Assembly: GCA_963966185.1 (NCBI GenBank)
Contig: CAWZYM010000304.1
Coordinates: forward strand, 1-64,000
Direction of reading: 5' to 3'
Source of the DNA: Rhabditoides inermis
Taxonomy: Eukaryota; Nematoda; Chromadorea; Rhabditida; Rhabditidae
Length of the DNA: 64,000 bases
In this document: positions 10,920 through 48,750 of the stretch, piece by piece
How the letters are laid out: every line of letters begins with the position of its first letter
How positions within the stretch are numbered: the stretch's first letter is position 1
The notes under the pieces: model-generated
The model's database searches: none
Told to the model about the DNA's origin: nothing
What the model saw: the letters and a program-made list of their open reading frames with translations, nothing else
Translations under genes and position numbers: made by a program

Positions 10920-12954
10920 TCTCCCTCCCCCCTTTTTCTCTCCCCCTCTCTCCACCCACATATCCGACTTGCTGTAGACTTGCGAGTGCCCCCTTGTAGT
11001 CTCCCTTCTCCCCACTGAAGAAGTCCATCTCGCAGTCTCCATCCGCGTCGAACGCCGACCAGTCATTGAAGCAGAACTCCTGCAAGTGACGTCATAGGGT
11101 GATGTAATTAATTGATAACTTGGTTAATTTTATGGATTATTTATTCAAGAAAGCAAATGGTTTCAAATGCTTAATGGTTTCAAGGTATACACAACGAGTG
11201 TGGCGTTGTGTCGTACCTTCCTGAAGGTGTAGTATCCGGGTCTCTGTGGGCAGTTGATTCCCTTGAGTTGGCTGGCCAGCTCGTCTCCACTCGAGGACCG
11301 GCCTCCATCGATCTCAGACAGAGACTCGCACACATCACAGTAGTAGCTGCAAAGGAATTCATACACATCTGGGATGACACTGTTTTGTGTCATCACAATT
11401 ATTAGGTCTGAAACAACACAAACGGTAGATGCATGATCTGAACCATTTCACTAGCATATTGTATTCGGGAGAAAAACATTTTTTCCCGACTTCACTATCT
11501 TACCAGTTGTTGCCGTGGCCCCCGCAACCGTTGTTGGTCGCGTTTTGGCACCTAAAACCAACAAATTAACATAGAAAAGCATGTAATATTCAGGTAAACA
11601 TGAAAAACGCGTACTTGAGGTTGGAGAAGTCCTTGACGTTCCACCACTGGTACTCTGCCTTGGCGAAGAAAGAGTTGCCGATAGCGTCAGAGTCGTCCAA
11701 AACCTAGGAAATGATTGTCAACTTTTGTCCGAGATCAAATTTTGTTATATCCGAAACTACAAACGATGAACGTCATGTGTGACCAGTGTGTTCTGATCAG
11801 CGATCAAGTGTGTGATTGATCTCAAAACATATCTGCAATTTTTACTATCGCTTTGAAACACATTGGGAAATTTATGTGTGCGAGAGTCGAATGTGAAAGT
11901 ACTTACTACTGATGCCACACACACATGGACGATTCACCCACCTTCATGTTCTTGATCTCGAGTGTGAAGCATCCGGGGAATCGGACGACGTCCGGTTTGA
12001 TGTGAACCTGCCCCGGGCTGATCTCGACCACCCGCTTCGCACCCGGACGAGCTGAACACACACACTAGTCTGTATTTACAAGGTGATTCCATAATTAAAA
12101 TATGGATAGTCATAGGTTCATAGTTTCATAGGTTTCAATTACATGAAAACATGGACGTCCATATGGAATTCCATGAAATGTATAATATGTTAGGACCGGA
12201 CAACACCACGGTTTCTCGAAGGAGACGCAACGACGCCCTTAGCTGCCCAATATACCTACGCTCCGTCTGTGTGTAGTCTGATCTCTTACAAGGCGAAATC
12301 TCGAATATCATGTGATGAGATACCGAGAAACCGTCGTGTTATCGATAGGCTATGCTGCGAAAACCGAATTGTGCTCTAAAGCATACTACGCTAGAGAGAT
12401 GTATTTCATTTCTGATACTACAACTACCACACTCTAAAGGCGCTGCGACCAAAGAAAGAAGATGATGCATATATTACACTATGACATAAAAGTTAGCAGA
12501 ACGATCCACCGTCTACCGTGTTTTTAGAAAGAAAAACAAACAAGACATCACCACGTATGGGTAACATTCAACAATATGATTTTCTATAGGTCTATGGGAT
12601 CAATGTGTGATCGATGCTCAAAACACATAAAGAAACAAGGCAAGAATAGACTGTGATAAATCCCGGTATCCTGAACTCACTGCAGCTGGCGTCCGCTCGT
12701 CCCGGAATCAACCAGATATCCTGATAGTTGCATTTCGAATTCAACTTCCTCTTCAGACTGGACGCGTGCGGACTGTTGCGGTACCTACAATTACCAACTT
12801 TTCATAATGTTCATCTCCACATTCAACTGTGAAAATTACCATAATAAGAGAAAAATATCTCCCACCTCGCTCTACACGCGGGATCCAAAATGTCGCAGTC
12901 GAGCTGGCAGGTCGCCAGTGCCACCAGTGACCACAGCACCAGTCGTTGCCGCAT
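6126..12954 (-). CDS. Predicted secreted Cys-rich protein of unknown family, 11 exons
   Basis: Exons: 12954-12866, 12784-12681, 12051-11942, 11703-11615, 11551-11504, 11346-11217, 11079-10960, 10776-10705, 10548-10510, 6544-6456, 6255-6126. They total 1020 nt (339 aa) with every junction in phase. A signal peptide (RQRLVLWSLVALATC) opens the protein. The mature part has paired cysteines (YYCDVC near residue 170), Trp-rich stretches (YQWW) and an acidic DADGD at about 201-205, which looks like a calcium-loop core but lacks a full EF-hand around it. The C-terminus is basic and ends in two further cysteine-containing segments. I do not recognise the family. Exon 7 could end at CAA or at TAT 12 bases later; both keep frame, and the stronger GTGGGT donor was chosen. 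Intron 9 (10509-6545) is filled with mobile elements, so joining the last two exons to this gene is the least certain step, although phase agrees. Confidence 0.68.
7834..8232 (+). other. Possible small spliced gene or captured exons inside a TTAA element
   Basis: Three GC-rich blocks (to 7917, 7991-8055 and 8150-8232) are separated by AT-rich introns with good GTAAG/GTGAG donors and TTTTCAG/TTCAG acceptors. With exons 2 and 3 joined, one frame reads VRTVVEGAAVFDCLDF, then NINERGGRRRPTARRIG and a stop at about 8232. In that frame exon 1 is open but has no ATG; the ATG at 7834 is in another frame and stops early in exon 2. I recognise no family. It could be a host fragment carried by the element. 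Confidence 0.3.
8530..8602 (+). repeat. Degenerate tRNA-derived sequence
   Basis: Contains a good A box (TGGCGCAGTTGGTTAGCGC) and B box (GGTTCGAATC) at tRNA spacing. The T-stem and acceptor stem do not pair, so this is a tRNA pseudogene or SINE head rather than a functional tRNA. Confidence 0.6.
9066..9438 (+). repeat. tRNA-derived SINE with target-site duplication
   Basis: A 5' tRNA-like head has an A box (TTGGCCAAGTGGATAGCG) and B box (GGTTCGATTCC); an unrelated body and an A-rich tail of AACAAACAACAA type follow. An 11-base flanking duplication, CAACTAAATGG on the left and CAACCAAATGG on the right, differs at one base. The anticodon stem does not pair, so it is not a tRNA gene. Confidence 0.75.
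9502..9867. repeat. Near-perfect inverted repeat (arms about 105 bases) around an (AT)n core
   Basis: The left arm (about 9502-9608, from ATCTTTTAAAAGGACTTCCG to AAACCTGCTC) is repeated in reverse complement at about 9761-9867, with only scattered mismatches over roughly 105 bases. The centre holds the (AT)n run at 9679-9746. It could fold as one long hairpin or be a foldback MITE. Confidence 0.85.
9679..9746. repeat. (AT)n microsatellite
   Basis: About 68 bases of uninterrupted AT dinucleotide at the centre of the large inverted repeat. Confidence 0.95.
10050..10160 (-). repeat. Probable tRNA-derived SINE head, minus strand
   Basis: On the minus strand GTGGTTAGCG (A-box like) is followed about 35 bases later by GAGTTCGGTTCC (B-box like), close to RNA polymerase III promoter spacing. 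No clear tail or target duplication was found, so the boundaries are approximate. Confidence 0.45.
10808..10960. repeat. Duplicated (CT)n block in intron 7 of the minus-strand secreted-protein gene
   Basis: Two CT arrays are separated by a repeated 17-base string CCCTCCCTTTCCCGCTC, so the array was itself duplicated. It starts right after the exon 7 donor when read on the minus strand. Confidence 0.9.
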
Positions 12955-12999
12955 CTGGAACCAACACCAATCGATAAATCGATAACGATCCAGACAACG

Positions 13000-15190
13000 T
13001 GACAGGAGTGTTGCAAAAGGCGCGCTGCGTGGGGGATGGGAAGGGGATTCGGAGAGAGAGAGAGAGAGGGTGTGACACATAATGGGATAAAGGGGGGATA
13101 TGGCGATCGAAAGGGGGAGCGATGAGATCAGGTTGGCACACTGTCTTGGCTGGCTGGCTGGAAGGATGGCGGCGCGTGGATGAATCCACTATCGATCACA
13201 CCATAGTGTTACATCGTGCGCGCAGACAGAGTGCGAAAAAGGATAGTGCGGATGGAGTGTGCGTGCGTGTGGCAAGCAATCATCGCGTCTACTGCTCAGT
13301 GACGCGTGGGGGCAGACATCGATTCGAAAGAGTCACAATCACAACAAGTGTTTGTACACTTCCAGGTTGCAAGAGAGTAGCAGCAAGTGGTGTCTAATAG
13401 GCGTGTGGAGAGTCGAGAGCAAGGCAGCAAGGTAGGCAGCCGACGATTATGGTGTTAGTGGCATAAGCCGGGGGCAACCAACTCTTTTTGTTGCTTCTGC
13501 AACGAGTACAGTCAAGGTCGGCTGGCAGAGCACACACTCGTCTTCTGACAGTGAGCGAGTGATTCGTTGATCCTGAGATCATTGCCACTATTCTACTGCT
13601 GCATTACTCCAATTTTTCAAGAAGAGAGAGAGACTGGGTGGACGTGTCTGTCTGATCGCGCCTTTATAGTGCCGAGTGGTACACTGTGAACTGTGATTGT
13701 GTGCGGTTGATCCCCAAACTATTGTGGCACCCATGTTAACCTTTCTGAGGCGTTTCCAAGCCATGTGAATTGCGTTTCGACGAACACTCGCATTTCCTGT
13801 TGGATTTGGGCGTTCGCGCTTGAGTCAACTGAATAGTGGTAACTCCCTGCAACCTCACTCACCACATACCAGTTTTCAGGCAGGTGGGAGAGAGGGCGCA
13901 GACACTGTACGCGGTAGAGAGTGCGTGTTTCGGAGAGGATCAGACGCACGAGTGAGCCGAGAGAGTTTGTTATGATGACTCGTATTGCGCCATTCTAGGA
14001 ATCACCCAACTCCTATCGCGCGTATTTTGTTTTGCTATATTTAAATTTACAACCTCTCTGCCTATTATTATATGTGTCTAGTATACTCACTGCTATTGAG
14101 GTTCAAGGCCTCGCTATTTTGTTGATCGGAATTCCTTTGCGAATGCGAGTCAAAAATCGAGTTCTTTCATCCACTTCTCTGATTCTCTTGTTTGCACACA
14201 CTCTCTATTCATCTCTGTTTCTTCGAAACGCGCGAACATCAGCTGAACTTGATTATCGCCTCGCCTCGCCTCCTTGGAACACCCGCAACAGGAATCCTGG
14301 AGAGGCAGAGAGTGAATGAAACAGTGCTGCTGTGGAAGAGAGCGCAGACGAGTGAGTTGAGAGTGTGTGTAGAAGGAAGAGGGTGCAGACGGAGAGGAGG
14401 AGGAGACCGTAATTCCGTAAACGGTGTACTCTCCACAATAGGATAGAGAGGGTGAGGATTAAGAATGCGGCAGTGGCTTACTGACTGAGGCCAATTCGCG
14501 CGCATCTGCAGGTTCTTTTCGTCCCCTTCTCGAATCTAGAATCCTTCCGCGTCTCTTCAAGCTGCTGAGAATTACGGCCTCTGCAGTGATCGGGCGATAA
14601 GATGATAATAATAGATGTGGGCTTCCGGCGCAAGTCATAGACCATTTTTGTGCCCCATTCCTTCTCGCATATCTCTCCTCCACTCTCTTTTTCTGGCATT
14701 CGCGTCTATGGAGCGCGTGTGCGGGTGGAAAAACTGCGAGCGACAATGTGATTGACTGATGAACATGAATGTCTATTATTGTGGCCACTTCTCACTCCCT
14801 CTCCACCCTCCGCCTCCTCCATACTCTCTCTTCCCTTTTTTCTCTCACCCTCTCCGATTAGCCACTCTCTCGCCCTAGCCCCACCCGTTTCACAGGTTGT
14901 GTTTCTCTCCAATTCCCATGATCGTTTTTGGCGTAAGCCGCCATCCGGCCGCTGTCTGACTCTCTCGCTTCTGCCTGCTCTTTCTCGTCTCTCTCACTTC
15001 GACAATCCAGCTTCCTTCCATTATTCAATCCTTTCCGATTCCTCATTAGCCATCGATCTGATTGCGCCATGTTTTCGCTCCACACCCCATCGAAACTGGA
15101 TTTATTTCACAGCTTTGCAAACTCCGCCACGCGAATTTGCATACTTTGTTTCGCTTTCTGATAACACTTATTGGTCTCAGTTCTTTCAGA
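13000..15190. other. Intergenic region between divergent genes
   Basis: This 2.2 kb separates the start of the minus-strand secreted-protein gene (12954) from the PTR start (15191), so it must hold both promoters. I found no exon chain with splice sites and frame continuity in it. It is rich in short CT/GA runs. Confidence 0.5.
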
Positions 15191-24831
<9,641 letters not shown>

Positions 24832-25029
24832 TTTTTTGTTTACAATTAACTTTGTGTCTTCCTTCTTCTTTCTCTCTCCTTTCTGCCTGCCACGAGTCCC
24901 GATGATCGTCCCAATTTGCATATTTCATGTTAAAAGCTAGGATTTCTCTCTCTTTTTGCCCTTTGAAGCCATCTCAATTGATGATTGTACAGCAATATCA
25001 TGTTCGTTGTGTGTCGCGCATTGTTTGTG

Positions 25030-25035
25030 AATAAA
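25030..25035 (+). terminator. Likely poly(A) signal AATAAA of the PTR gene
   Basis: Canonical AATAAA about 200 bases after the PTR stop codon, in the 600-base gap between the converging PTR and hlh-1 genes. Other AATAAA-like strings follow near 25226 and 25309, so the site actually used is not certain. Confidence 0.5.
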
Positions 25036-25430
25036 ACTGAAACGTGTTTTATCTAGTAAAGTTTATCTTCCTATATGAAATATCAATTTTCCGAACCTAT
25101 CTAGTATCTAAGGCTGAATTTATAAAACATACACTACATATGACTGAAATGGATTGAAATCCACAGCATCTGCGAGGCGCGAATCGATGTAAAAAAATCA
25201 CTTCAACAAACTTTTCTGCTTCTATAATAAATTGTTTTATCAAGGCACAAACATGCAATTGTCATACTATGTGAGTAAAGCGTTATCCAAAGCACAAACA
25301 AAAAATGCAATAAAATAAACTATACACGTGGTGGTTTGTGGTACGGCAATACGAGAGCATTGTTTGATTGCTATGTGACAGGCAAGTGAACGCATACTAG
25401 TGAATATCCCAAGAAATCAATCAATGCAAA

Positions 25431-26248
25431 TCAATAGCTGATGGGCTTGATGTCCTGCGGCTCCATGTGCTGGAAGGGCGGGACTTGCATGGGCGGCGCC
25501 GCGTCACTGGCCACGCCCCCGCCGACCACGCCCACGGCCGCGGGCTGCCGCGAGTGCCGCGCCGACGCTCGGCCCGTCGCCGCTGTAAACTGCACGATGC
25601 ATGAGAGTGCGGTAGACTACAGGTTACAGTAGCTAGTGAGGATTACGGTAGCTACAGTAGTACATGGAAGTGCACGTACCATTGTTTCCGGGCGAGTGTC
25701 CATCGTCTTCAGACATATCGTCATCGTCGAAGCCTTCGGGAGGGAACGGGAATTCGGCGGGCTGGAAGGAAGCGGTAAGACTCTCTCTCTCTCCAACTTT
25801 CTTTCTTTCTCTCTCTCTCTCCCTCTCTCTCTCCCTCTCTCTCTCCCTCCCTCCCTCCCTCCCTCTCCCCTCCCCCACTAACCACATACTGCTGTCCTCC
25901 CCCGCACTGGTTGTTCCTCATGATCTGTGTCATCTTCCCGGATTCCGCCAGCATACCCTCCAACTTGTTGATGTATTCGATGGCCGATCGTAGTATCTCG
26001 ACCTGAAAGAGAGTGTTACGTTTCACATACGCTTATTACGCCTTGCAACCATTCACAATTTAATGCGCTATACTTTCACTTCTGAAACCAATCAATTTAC
26101 AGATTTCCAGTACCTTGGGCAGCCGCTGTGCGGGGTTGGGGCAGGTGCGCAGCTTGACCACTTCGAACGCCTCGTTCACCTAGAGAGGGGGGGGGGGGTG
26201 GAAGAGGGAGAGAGAGAGAATAGAGAAAGGGAGATAAAGAGGGAGCGG

Positions 26249-26288
<40 letters not shown>

Positions 26289-26289
26289 A

Positions 26290-26347
<58 letters not shown>

Positions 26348-26619
26348 CTCACCTTTCGCAGCCGCCTTCGCTCGCGCATCGTCGCTGCCTTGCGCCGGTC
26401 CACTGAAACAAGAAATGAGCACGATGTACACATAATAAAACTGCAAAACAATTTTCCTAACCCTCTCTTTCTCCCCCTTCTCTACTCACTCCTCCTGGTA
26501 GGGGCGGCTACTCCAGCCGCCTCAGCAGTGTCTCCAGCGTCTTCCGAAAGCGGAGGCGCCAGCTGGTCTGAAATAGATACATGACTACATATTACTACGT
26601 GGTGGGATCCGTAGAATGT

Positions 26620-26662
<43 letters not shown>

Positions 26663-28027
26663 TGTCCCCGCAGCCTCCTTCTCGTGTTTCACCTCCTTGT
26701 ACTCACTCGACGTCGACGAGCCAGCGAAGTCACTAAAAAGAATGTAACTAGTATTCATGCTACCGTATCCTACTCTCATACTCATAATGGTAATGAATGA
26801 TTGAGACATCTTCTCAACGTCTTCCTCTACTTCTCTACCCACCCGGTGCGCGCTGTTTGCGGCTGTTGGGAGAAGGGTATGTCGGTGACTGCGGCATAGC
26901 TGTACAGTCCGGCTGCGTTGGTAGTGGGTGGGTAGACGGTGGAGTGGTAGACTGTCGACCCGGCGGGGGCGTAGTAGCGAGATGACAGACCGGCGCTACA
27001 AAAGGGAGTATGAAGGGGTTCACATCTCGCAAGATGCAACGGGAACGAATGAATTTTTGCTCTCATTTACAAGTTCCTGATTCACTAATTCATATCCGCT
27101 TTGAAACAGAATGCGTTCCCATCTCAAACGTGCTTTCTCGATTCTCACTGGCTGTTGTGTGCATGCTTGCTGTCGACTGCGGCTGCTGCTAGCAACTGGT
27201 GCGCAGGTGTGCCCCCTCCTTGCCCCGCTGTCAGTTGGTCCCCACTCTCATACACACAACCCATCCGCACATGTGTTATTCGGAAGGCGCCTGTTGCCAC
27301 TCCCGCCCTCCCTGACCACTTGCCACGCCGACTGCGCCGAAGCACGGTCGTCTGCCCATCCTCTGATCTACTCTCCTTCACTGATCTACCCGACTAGCCA
27401 GCCATTACTTACTGCGAGGCTTGGATTTCTTCACTGCTTGCACTTTCTTATCTCTCTGTCTCGAATGGTTGAGTAGGCCTCGAATGATTGAGCCTCTCAA
27501 CGTCTTCCTCTACTCTACTTCCCTAATGCCAGCACCCATCGATCACTTTCACAATCCACCCGCTCTCTCGCTCTCGCACAGCTACCGTAACCCGCGTCTC
27601 GCTCGATCTATCGCATACGATTTACACGTTGCATACATCGAAAATTCCTTCACTCACTCAATTCTGGCAGGGCAACGCGCATGGACCGATTTAAGCAAAT
27701 GCGAGTGATTGTGGTATTACCTGTATGGATCATAGTTGCCAGTCGCGTAGTCTGGCAGTTGTCCCCCGAATGAGGTGAGAGTGGTGATGTCACTGCCTGC
27801 AATGAACGTATCTTAGAATATGTTATCAGAGCAACATCAGAAAAGGTTTAAAATAAATTTTTTTTAGAATTTATACTCGATTGTTGATTGCTATCATTTA
27901 CAATAAAAGGGAGCGAAGGAGAATGTAGATATGTAGCTTAGTGTTACTCACCAGTGGTAGTGGGTGTGGATGTGGGCACTCCATAGGCATACGAGTAGTT
28001 GGCTGGCAGAGTATCCGACGGGTTCAT
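25431..28027 (-). CDS. hlh-1: MyoD-family bHLH transcription factor (HLH-1 orthologue), 10 exons
   Basis: Exons: 28027-27952, 27796-27721, 26995-26843, 26732-26662, 26567-26490, 26402-26353, 26179-26114, 26002-25883, 25761-25680, 25582-25431, giving 307 aa. This is the single nematode myogenic regulator that binds E-boxes as a dimer and drives body-wall muscle genes. The bHLH domain spans about residues 152-208: DRRKAATMRERRRLRK basic region, then VNEAFEVVK, the loop RTCPNPAQRLPK and helix 2 VEILRSAIEYINKLE. The Ala-Thr dipeptide and the MRERRRL block are the myogenic code. Near the N-terminus, DITTLTSF matches C. elegans HLH-1. An acidic block (FDDDDMSEDD) follows the bHLH, as in HLH-1. The ATG lies 2 bases after a TTGCAG acceptor, which suggests a spliced leader or a non-coding first exon. 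The last exon uses the acceptor TTTACAG, five bases beyond another AG, to keep frame. Confidence 0.95.
26215..26343. repeat. (GA)n microsatellite in hlh-1 intron 6
   Basis: About 130 bases of GA, filling most of the intron between the basic-region exon and the helix-1 exon of hlh-1. Confidence 0.95.
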
Positions 28028-28049
28028 CGCTGCAATCACGTACGTTTCA

Positions 28050-30110
28050 AACCTTTTACTTTGTTTAATCAGATTGTTCAGATCAACTTCAGATATGTTA
28101 CGCTCGCTTTGAGCGCATTTGTATGTAACTCATCCTAAATTACACCATGATAAGGTCGTCATAGCATCTGACTGATGTGCCTCTATTCACAAGCCAAGCT
28201 TTCATGTGGCGTGCCGCCTTCTCGATTCACACTCGCTCACACTCACAAACAGCCGCACGCTCACAACAGAGGGTCTCGCGCACCTGCTCACCTCGTCTCC
28301 TTCTTCTTTTTGCTCCACGGGAGGGCAGTTGTCGAGGCTTCTCCGAGGGATGAGACGGCTGTTCTCCTCACGGCAGTAGACGGCAACTGACGGCAGCCAA
28401 CTGACGCCCCACTCCCGCCTCTCACACCCTCTCCAATACCACACTCTCTCACCCCGCTATCCCCTCTGCCGCCTCTCCTATCAGCGTGATCTCTGCGCAT
28501 CCTCTCACCCGCTCTCTCGATTCGCCGCGCTCTCTCGCTCGCGGGGCTCGAGTGGGCGGGGCGAGGCGGGTACGGTGTAATCCAGGTGAGTTGCTGTGTA
28601 GATATGCCCCGAGGGGTGATATGCCTGATCGGCTATTGATCCGGCTGGTTTAAGACACAGTGATAGACTGATAGACTCATCGTTTATCACAATCACTCAC
28701 CTCTCGTTTGCAACAGAGAGCGTCTTCCCATTGATTCCTAATCCATACCGTATCCTATTTCACACTCGCACCTACCGTCGCTTGTCGGCGAGCGATTACC
28801 GTATCGAATTACAGTAATCTGGTCACCTATCTATCTGATCTGTCCGAAGCCAAGTCATCCTGCATTCTTCCACCAATTCATTATACAAGCTTCTTTCCCG
28901 CGTTTTTCTCTCACAATTACTCGGTGCGGCTTTTTCTGCTTCTGCTTTCTCTGCACTCTCTCAGATTCGCGCGCTCTCTCGCCGAACAGGCGGTAGCTCG
29001 TATATTCTGTACTATGTTCGCTGAGTCAGTGATGGTTTATGAGGCTTTATGAGTGGAGGGTTCAGAGGTTGGAGGAGGGGGGAAGAAGGAAGGGGGAGTG
29101 AGGGGAGAGTGTACTGTCATCTGTCAAGCTGTCATCTGCAGAGTGTATTCCAGCGGAGTATTACAGTATGAAGACCGGGGAGACGGAGAAATGGAGAGGG
29201 GAAGAGGAGAGGAGAAGATAAAGCATACACTCAAACAACATTACCAACAGAACAAAACAACATAGCTGATACACAAGTGTGCTCAGCTCACTCTGATTGA
29301 TTAGTGAGAAATTAGTTTGTATTTTGGATTTTCTGTTTTCAAATTTGATCGATTACTATCACAACTGCTCATCAGAATACGTTCACATTATTTGAAGTAA
29401 ACTTATCCAAATCTCAAATAGCTCTTACCAATATATATTTCTCATAGAAAAAGAACAGACTGTGGATTGTGGCCTCATTTGCTCTATCCAGAAGTGTTGT
29501 AAACCGGTCAATCTTAGTGAGTATATAATCCGAGCAGACACCGCGAGAGAGCATGTAAAGAAGAGAGGGGCAGACATGCGGCGGGTTCAAAGGGAGGAAA
29601 GGTGAGCAGAGACTAAGAGGCGCCGGCGGCTTTCGGATCTGGCAAAGAAGAGAGGGGCGAAAGAGTGTGGGAATGGAGAGGAGCAGAACGAGGACGCAAT
29701 GCGATCTGTTTTCAGGAAGAGTTGGGTGACAAATTGATGAAGAGTTGCGATGTGGGAGGTTTGTGAAAGAAACGCACTGTACAGAGTACAGAAGTAAAAT
29801 ACGCTTCACACTTTATCGTTACATAATACATAAACATAACAATACATTAACACCGACAAATAAATATGGAGACTAATAATGTACAATGCTGCATAATAAA
29901 TAAAATAAAAACTATTCAATTATAATTACAGAAGCTGACCTGCTTCAAAAGACATTTTTAAATAGACACAGTATAATCGCTGAGATAAGAGTAATCCAGG
30001 TGGATTACGGTAGTACATTCGAATCAGGGCGCACTAATCGACAGGTAGTTTAATCAAAACACACTCCTGTAAATATTCAATCGGGCACCATAGTGTAAGG
30101 GTACGGTATT
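28050..30110. other. Upstream region of hlh-1; no gene supported
   Basis: About 2 kb upstream of hlh-1 and downstream of P450, expected to contain the hlh-1 promoter. An open frame at 29414-29809 (minus) has low-complexity composition and no recognisable motif. A frame at 28505-28696 (minus) ends at a GTGAGA donor and could be a 5' exon, but nothing supports it. Confidence 0.4.
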
Positions 30111-30114
30111 CGCA

Positions 30115-45655
<15,541 letters not shown>

Positions 45656-45659
45656 CCTG

Positions 45660-45963
45660 AATGGAGGATCACGACATGAAATATCAAAGTGTACTCTATG
45701 AAATGTAATACATCAAACGTAAACAATAACGTAAACAAATATATCACCGAAATTCGATAGCGAAAGTGAAAGGAACGCGAGCGTTGTCCGGAAAGGGAGA
45801 GTGTGCGAGAGAGTGCGGTGATTGGAGAGACGCAGGTGGAGAGACGGCGATCTCACGCAATCCGGGAAAAGAAACTCTCTCCTCCGGACTGTGCGATGTC
45901 TGTGGCGAAATATCGGTCACTCCCAATATCGACTTTCGCTTTCTATGGAGAGGGAGAGGGGAA

Positions 45964-46006
<43 letters not shown>

Positions 46007-47405
46007 AAGAGAGAGAAAGTCGAAAGGGATAGTGGGATTAACAGAGGATGCGTGAACTGGACACGATGTAGTCACGGGAACACTATACCATCTGGACTTG
46101 AGGAGCATGCCTCAGGGCAGTAGTAGCATGGAGTGAGAGAGAGAACGGAAAGCCGGTTCCGTTGGCTGGAAGGTCGGTGTACTTTCACACTCAAGTATGC
46201 GCGAGTGAGAAAGAGTAGCGATTGCAGGTTGCATACGGGGAACATGCGACCTACACTACAAGAGTGGGGGATGCGCGGTGTGGTTGTTTTGAACACGACA
46301 ATTACATGGGATCAGTGGCGACGGACGCCGATCCCCGCAGGCGACTGTGCAATGATCCATGCTATTGCAGTGGTATCTGGGAGAGAGAGGGAGAGACACA
46401 GACAGCGAGACGACTACTCGAGTCAACTGGTTATGGTCAGAGTCACACATACACGCGAAGGAAAGAGGACAAGGGATAGGGAAGGGAACCAAACGGGATC
46501 GATCCATAGTAAAGGAAAGTCGGGGATTATAGGATTCCAGTAGCAATAGCACTGTACGGAATATATGCGATACTTTCAACTGCGTCGCCCGTTTCTGGCA
46601 ACACCCTATCATATTCGAAAACGTTGAGTGAAATGTAATGATGGATTGTAAGGGTGTGGACAAAGCGGAATGGATATGTCACCGACGTGTAAACGGTTGC
46701 GGGAAAAAGCGGGGGAGCATAAAGTATCAGGGCAGCGAACAGCGATGACCGGATCGAATCGAATATGAGACAACAAAAACGGCAGCCCGACAATCGGATA
46801 CGAGTGGCTGATGGGCATTGTCGTGTATGCGGTCTTTCTTCTCCATCATAGCTTCGTCAACAACTACAGAATAGACAAATATACCATACGAACCACACGC
46901 GTTTTAGATCATTTCGCATTTGTCGTGTCTGCCTGTATGTGTTAATTATTAACAGGTATCACTCATCGTCACTTAAAGTAGATATTACATCTACATGTAT
47001 TGGTATGGGATGATTGCGATTGCGGACAGATACATCATACAGATTTTTAAAAAAAAGTTATGAGTACAGTGAGTCTATTGCTCTTTACTTGAACTACATA
47101 CAGTGGTGACCAAACTACCCTACACATTGTTTTATCTTTTTTATCGCCATTGAGACACTCTTGAAGATGAAAACACGATGCTTTCTTGTCTTTTCTTCTT
47201 TTTCATTGTGTATGTTAAAAAAACCAAAAACCAATAGTTGATTCATAAACTTCTTTATCTTGTCATAGTAATGATTCGAAAGACACGGCCTCGGAACCGC
47301 ATACCGGTACATCTTACAGACAGAAAGCAATGTGTACAGAAACCATGCATGGTCACATCATATACAGAAAGTCGAGTGACGTCACAGACTGACGCAAGGA
47401 GGCTT
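45660..47405. other. Intergenic region upstream of P450; no gene seen
   Basis: Contains a (GA)n run at 45970-46000. Open frames in this area have no splice-site support or family motif. It should include the P450 promoter and the 3' end of the Cys-rich gene. Confidence 0.4.
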
Positions 47406-47409
47406 GCGT

Positions 47410-48698
47410 CTACTTGCGGCAGCACTGTCCTCCGTTGCCGCACTGGGAGTAGTTGGCGGGGCACTGGCAGGCTCCGCCCACCACTGCCGGCTGGCAAGTG
47501 ATCACCGGCTGCGACTGCTGCATAGGGGCAGCCTGCAAACATGCACATGATGTTCGCCATCTATTTCAACTATAGTCTCGTACTTTGTGTTTGTTTTCAT
47601 ACGTACCTGCATCGGGGAGCAGCTAGCGGAGCACTGCGACTGGCAAGCCGGCTGGCACTGCGTCTGCAAAGGAGAGGAGTGATGCTGAATGGACGTTTCC
47701 GTCTCGTACCATAGGCTGGGACTGCTGGCAGGTGTCCATGCAGGCAGACTGGCAGGCGGGCTGGCACTGGGTCGACTGCTGCGCCACCGGGACCGTCACC
47801 TGAGAGGGAGGAGGGGTGAGGGGGGAACAGGTGAGGGCGACGCACCGTGATCACTTGCTGCACCTGCTGGTTCTGCGGCGCGTACTGGGGAGACGCGCAC
47901 TGCGACTGGCACGCGGGCTGGCACTGCGCCTGCAAGGGAGACGGTGAGAAGTTGAGAATGTGAGTATTATTATAGTACTATTATACTATACTACTACTAT
48001 AGTACTATTAGTACTGTGAGTATATAGTACTATTATAAATGGTACCAGTGAAACACGCACACATGCACATTCTACAAAATACTCCAGTTGTGCTGCCTGA
48101 TTGTAGCTCAATCACAATGAAAATATGTCCTTTTTCTCTCACTCTCTCACCTGGTTCATCTGCTGTGTCTGCTGGCACTGTCCCATGCACGCCGTCTGGC
48201 ACTGCGCCGCGTTCGGGGACTGCTGCTGCTAGAAAGAACAGAGTACGTTTCGGACAAACAATAGAAACTGGTACTGGTAAGTAAAAGGTCTTATCGAATA
48301 TACTCCGTTTAGTCTGGAAGGAAACACCTCAATCTCACCTGCACCGGGTTGTATTGCTGGGCAGGCTGGGCGCACGACTGGGCGCACTGGGCGTCGCACT
48401 GGTTCGAGCACTGGGCCTGGTTCATCTGCGCTCCCTGGTTCTGCTGGCAGTTGGACACGCACTGCTGCGCGCAAGCCGGCTGGCACTGAAATGCGACTAT
48501 GAGTTTCGGGAGAAAATGATAACTTTTGATGATTGTTTTACTTTTATAAGGACAACTAGTTTTACCTGAACATTGTTCTGCTGGACGTTGTTGTAGGCGA
48601 CGTTAGAAGAGGGGTTCGAGTATCCGACGGTCGGTCCGCACTGGGGGGTGCACTGCTGGTTGCACTGAGTCGAGCACTGAAAGGTAGGGATGAGACAC

Positions 48699-48750
<52 letters not shown>

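Noticed and set aside
29414..29809. 131-residue open frame, minus strand
   Set aside because: Low-complexity Pro/Ser/Leu composition, no splice or promoter context, no recognised motif.
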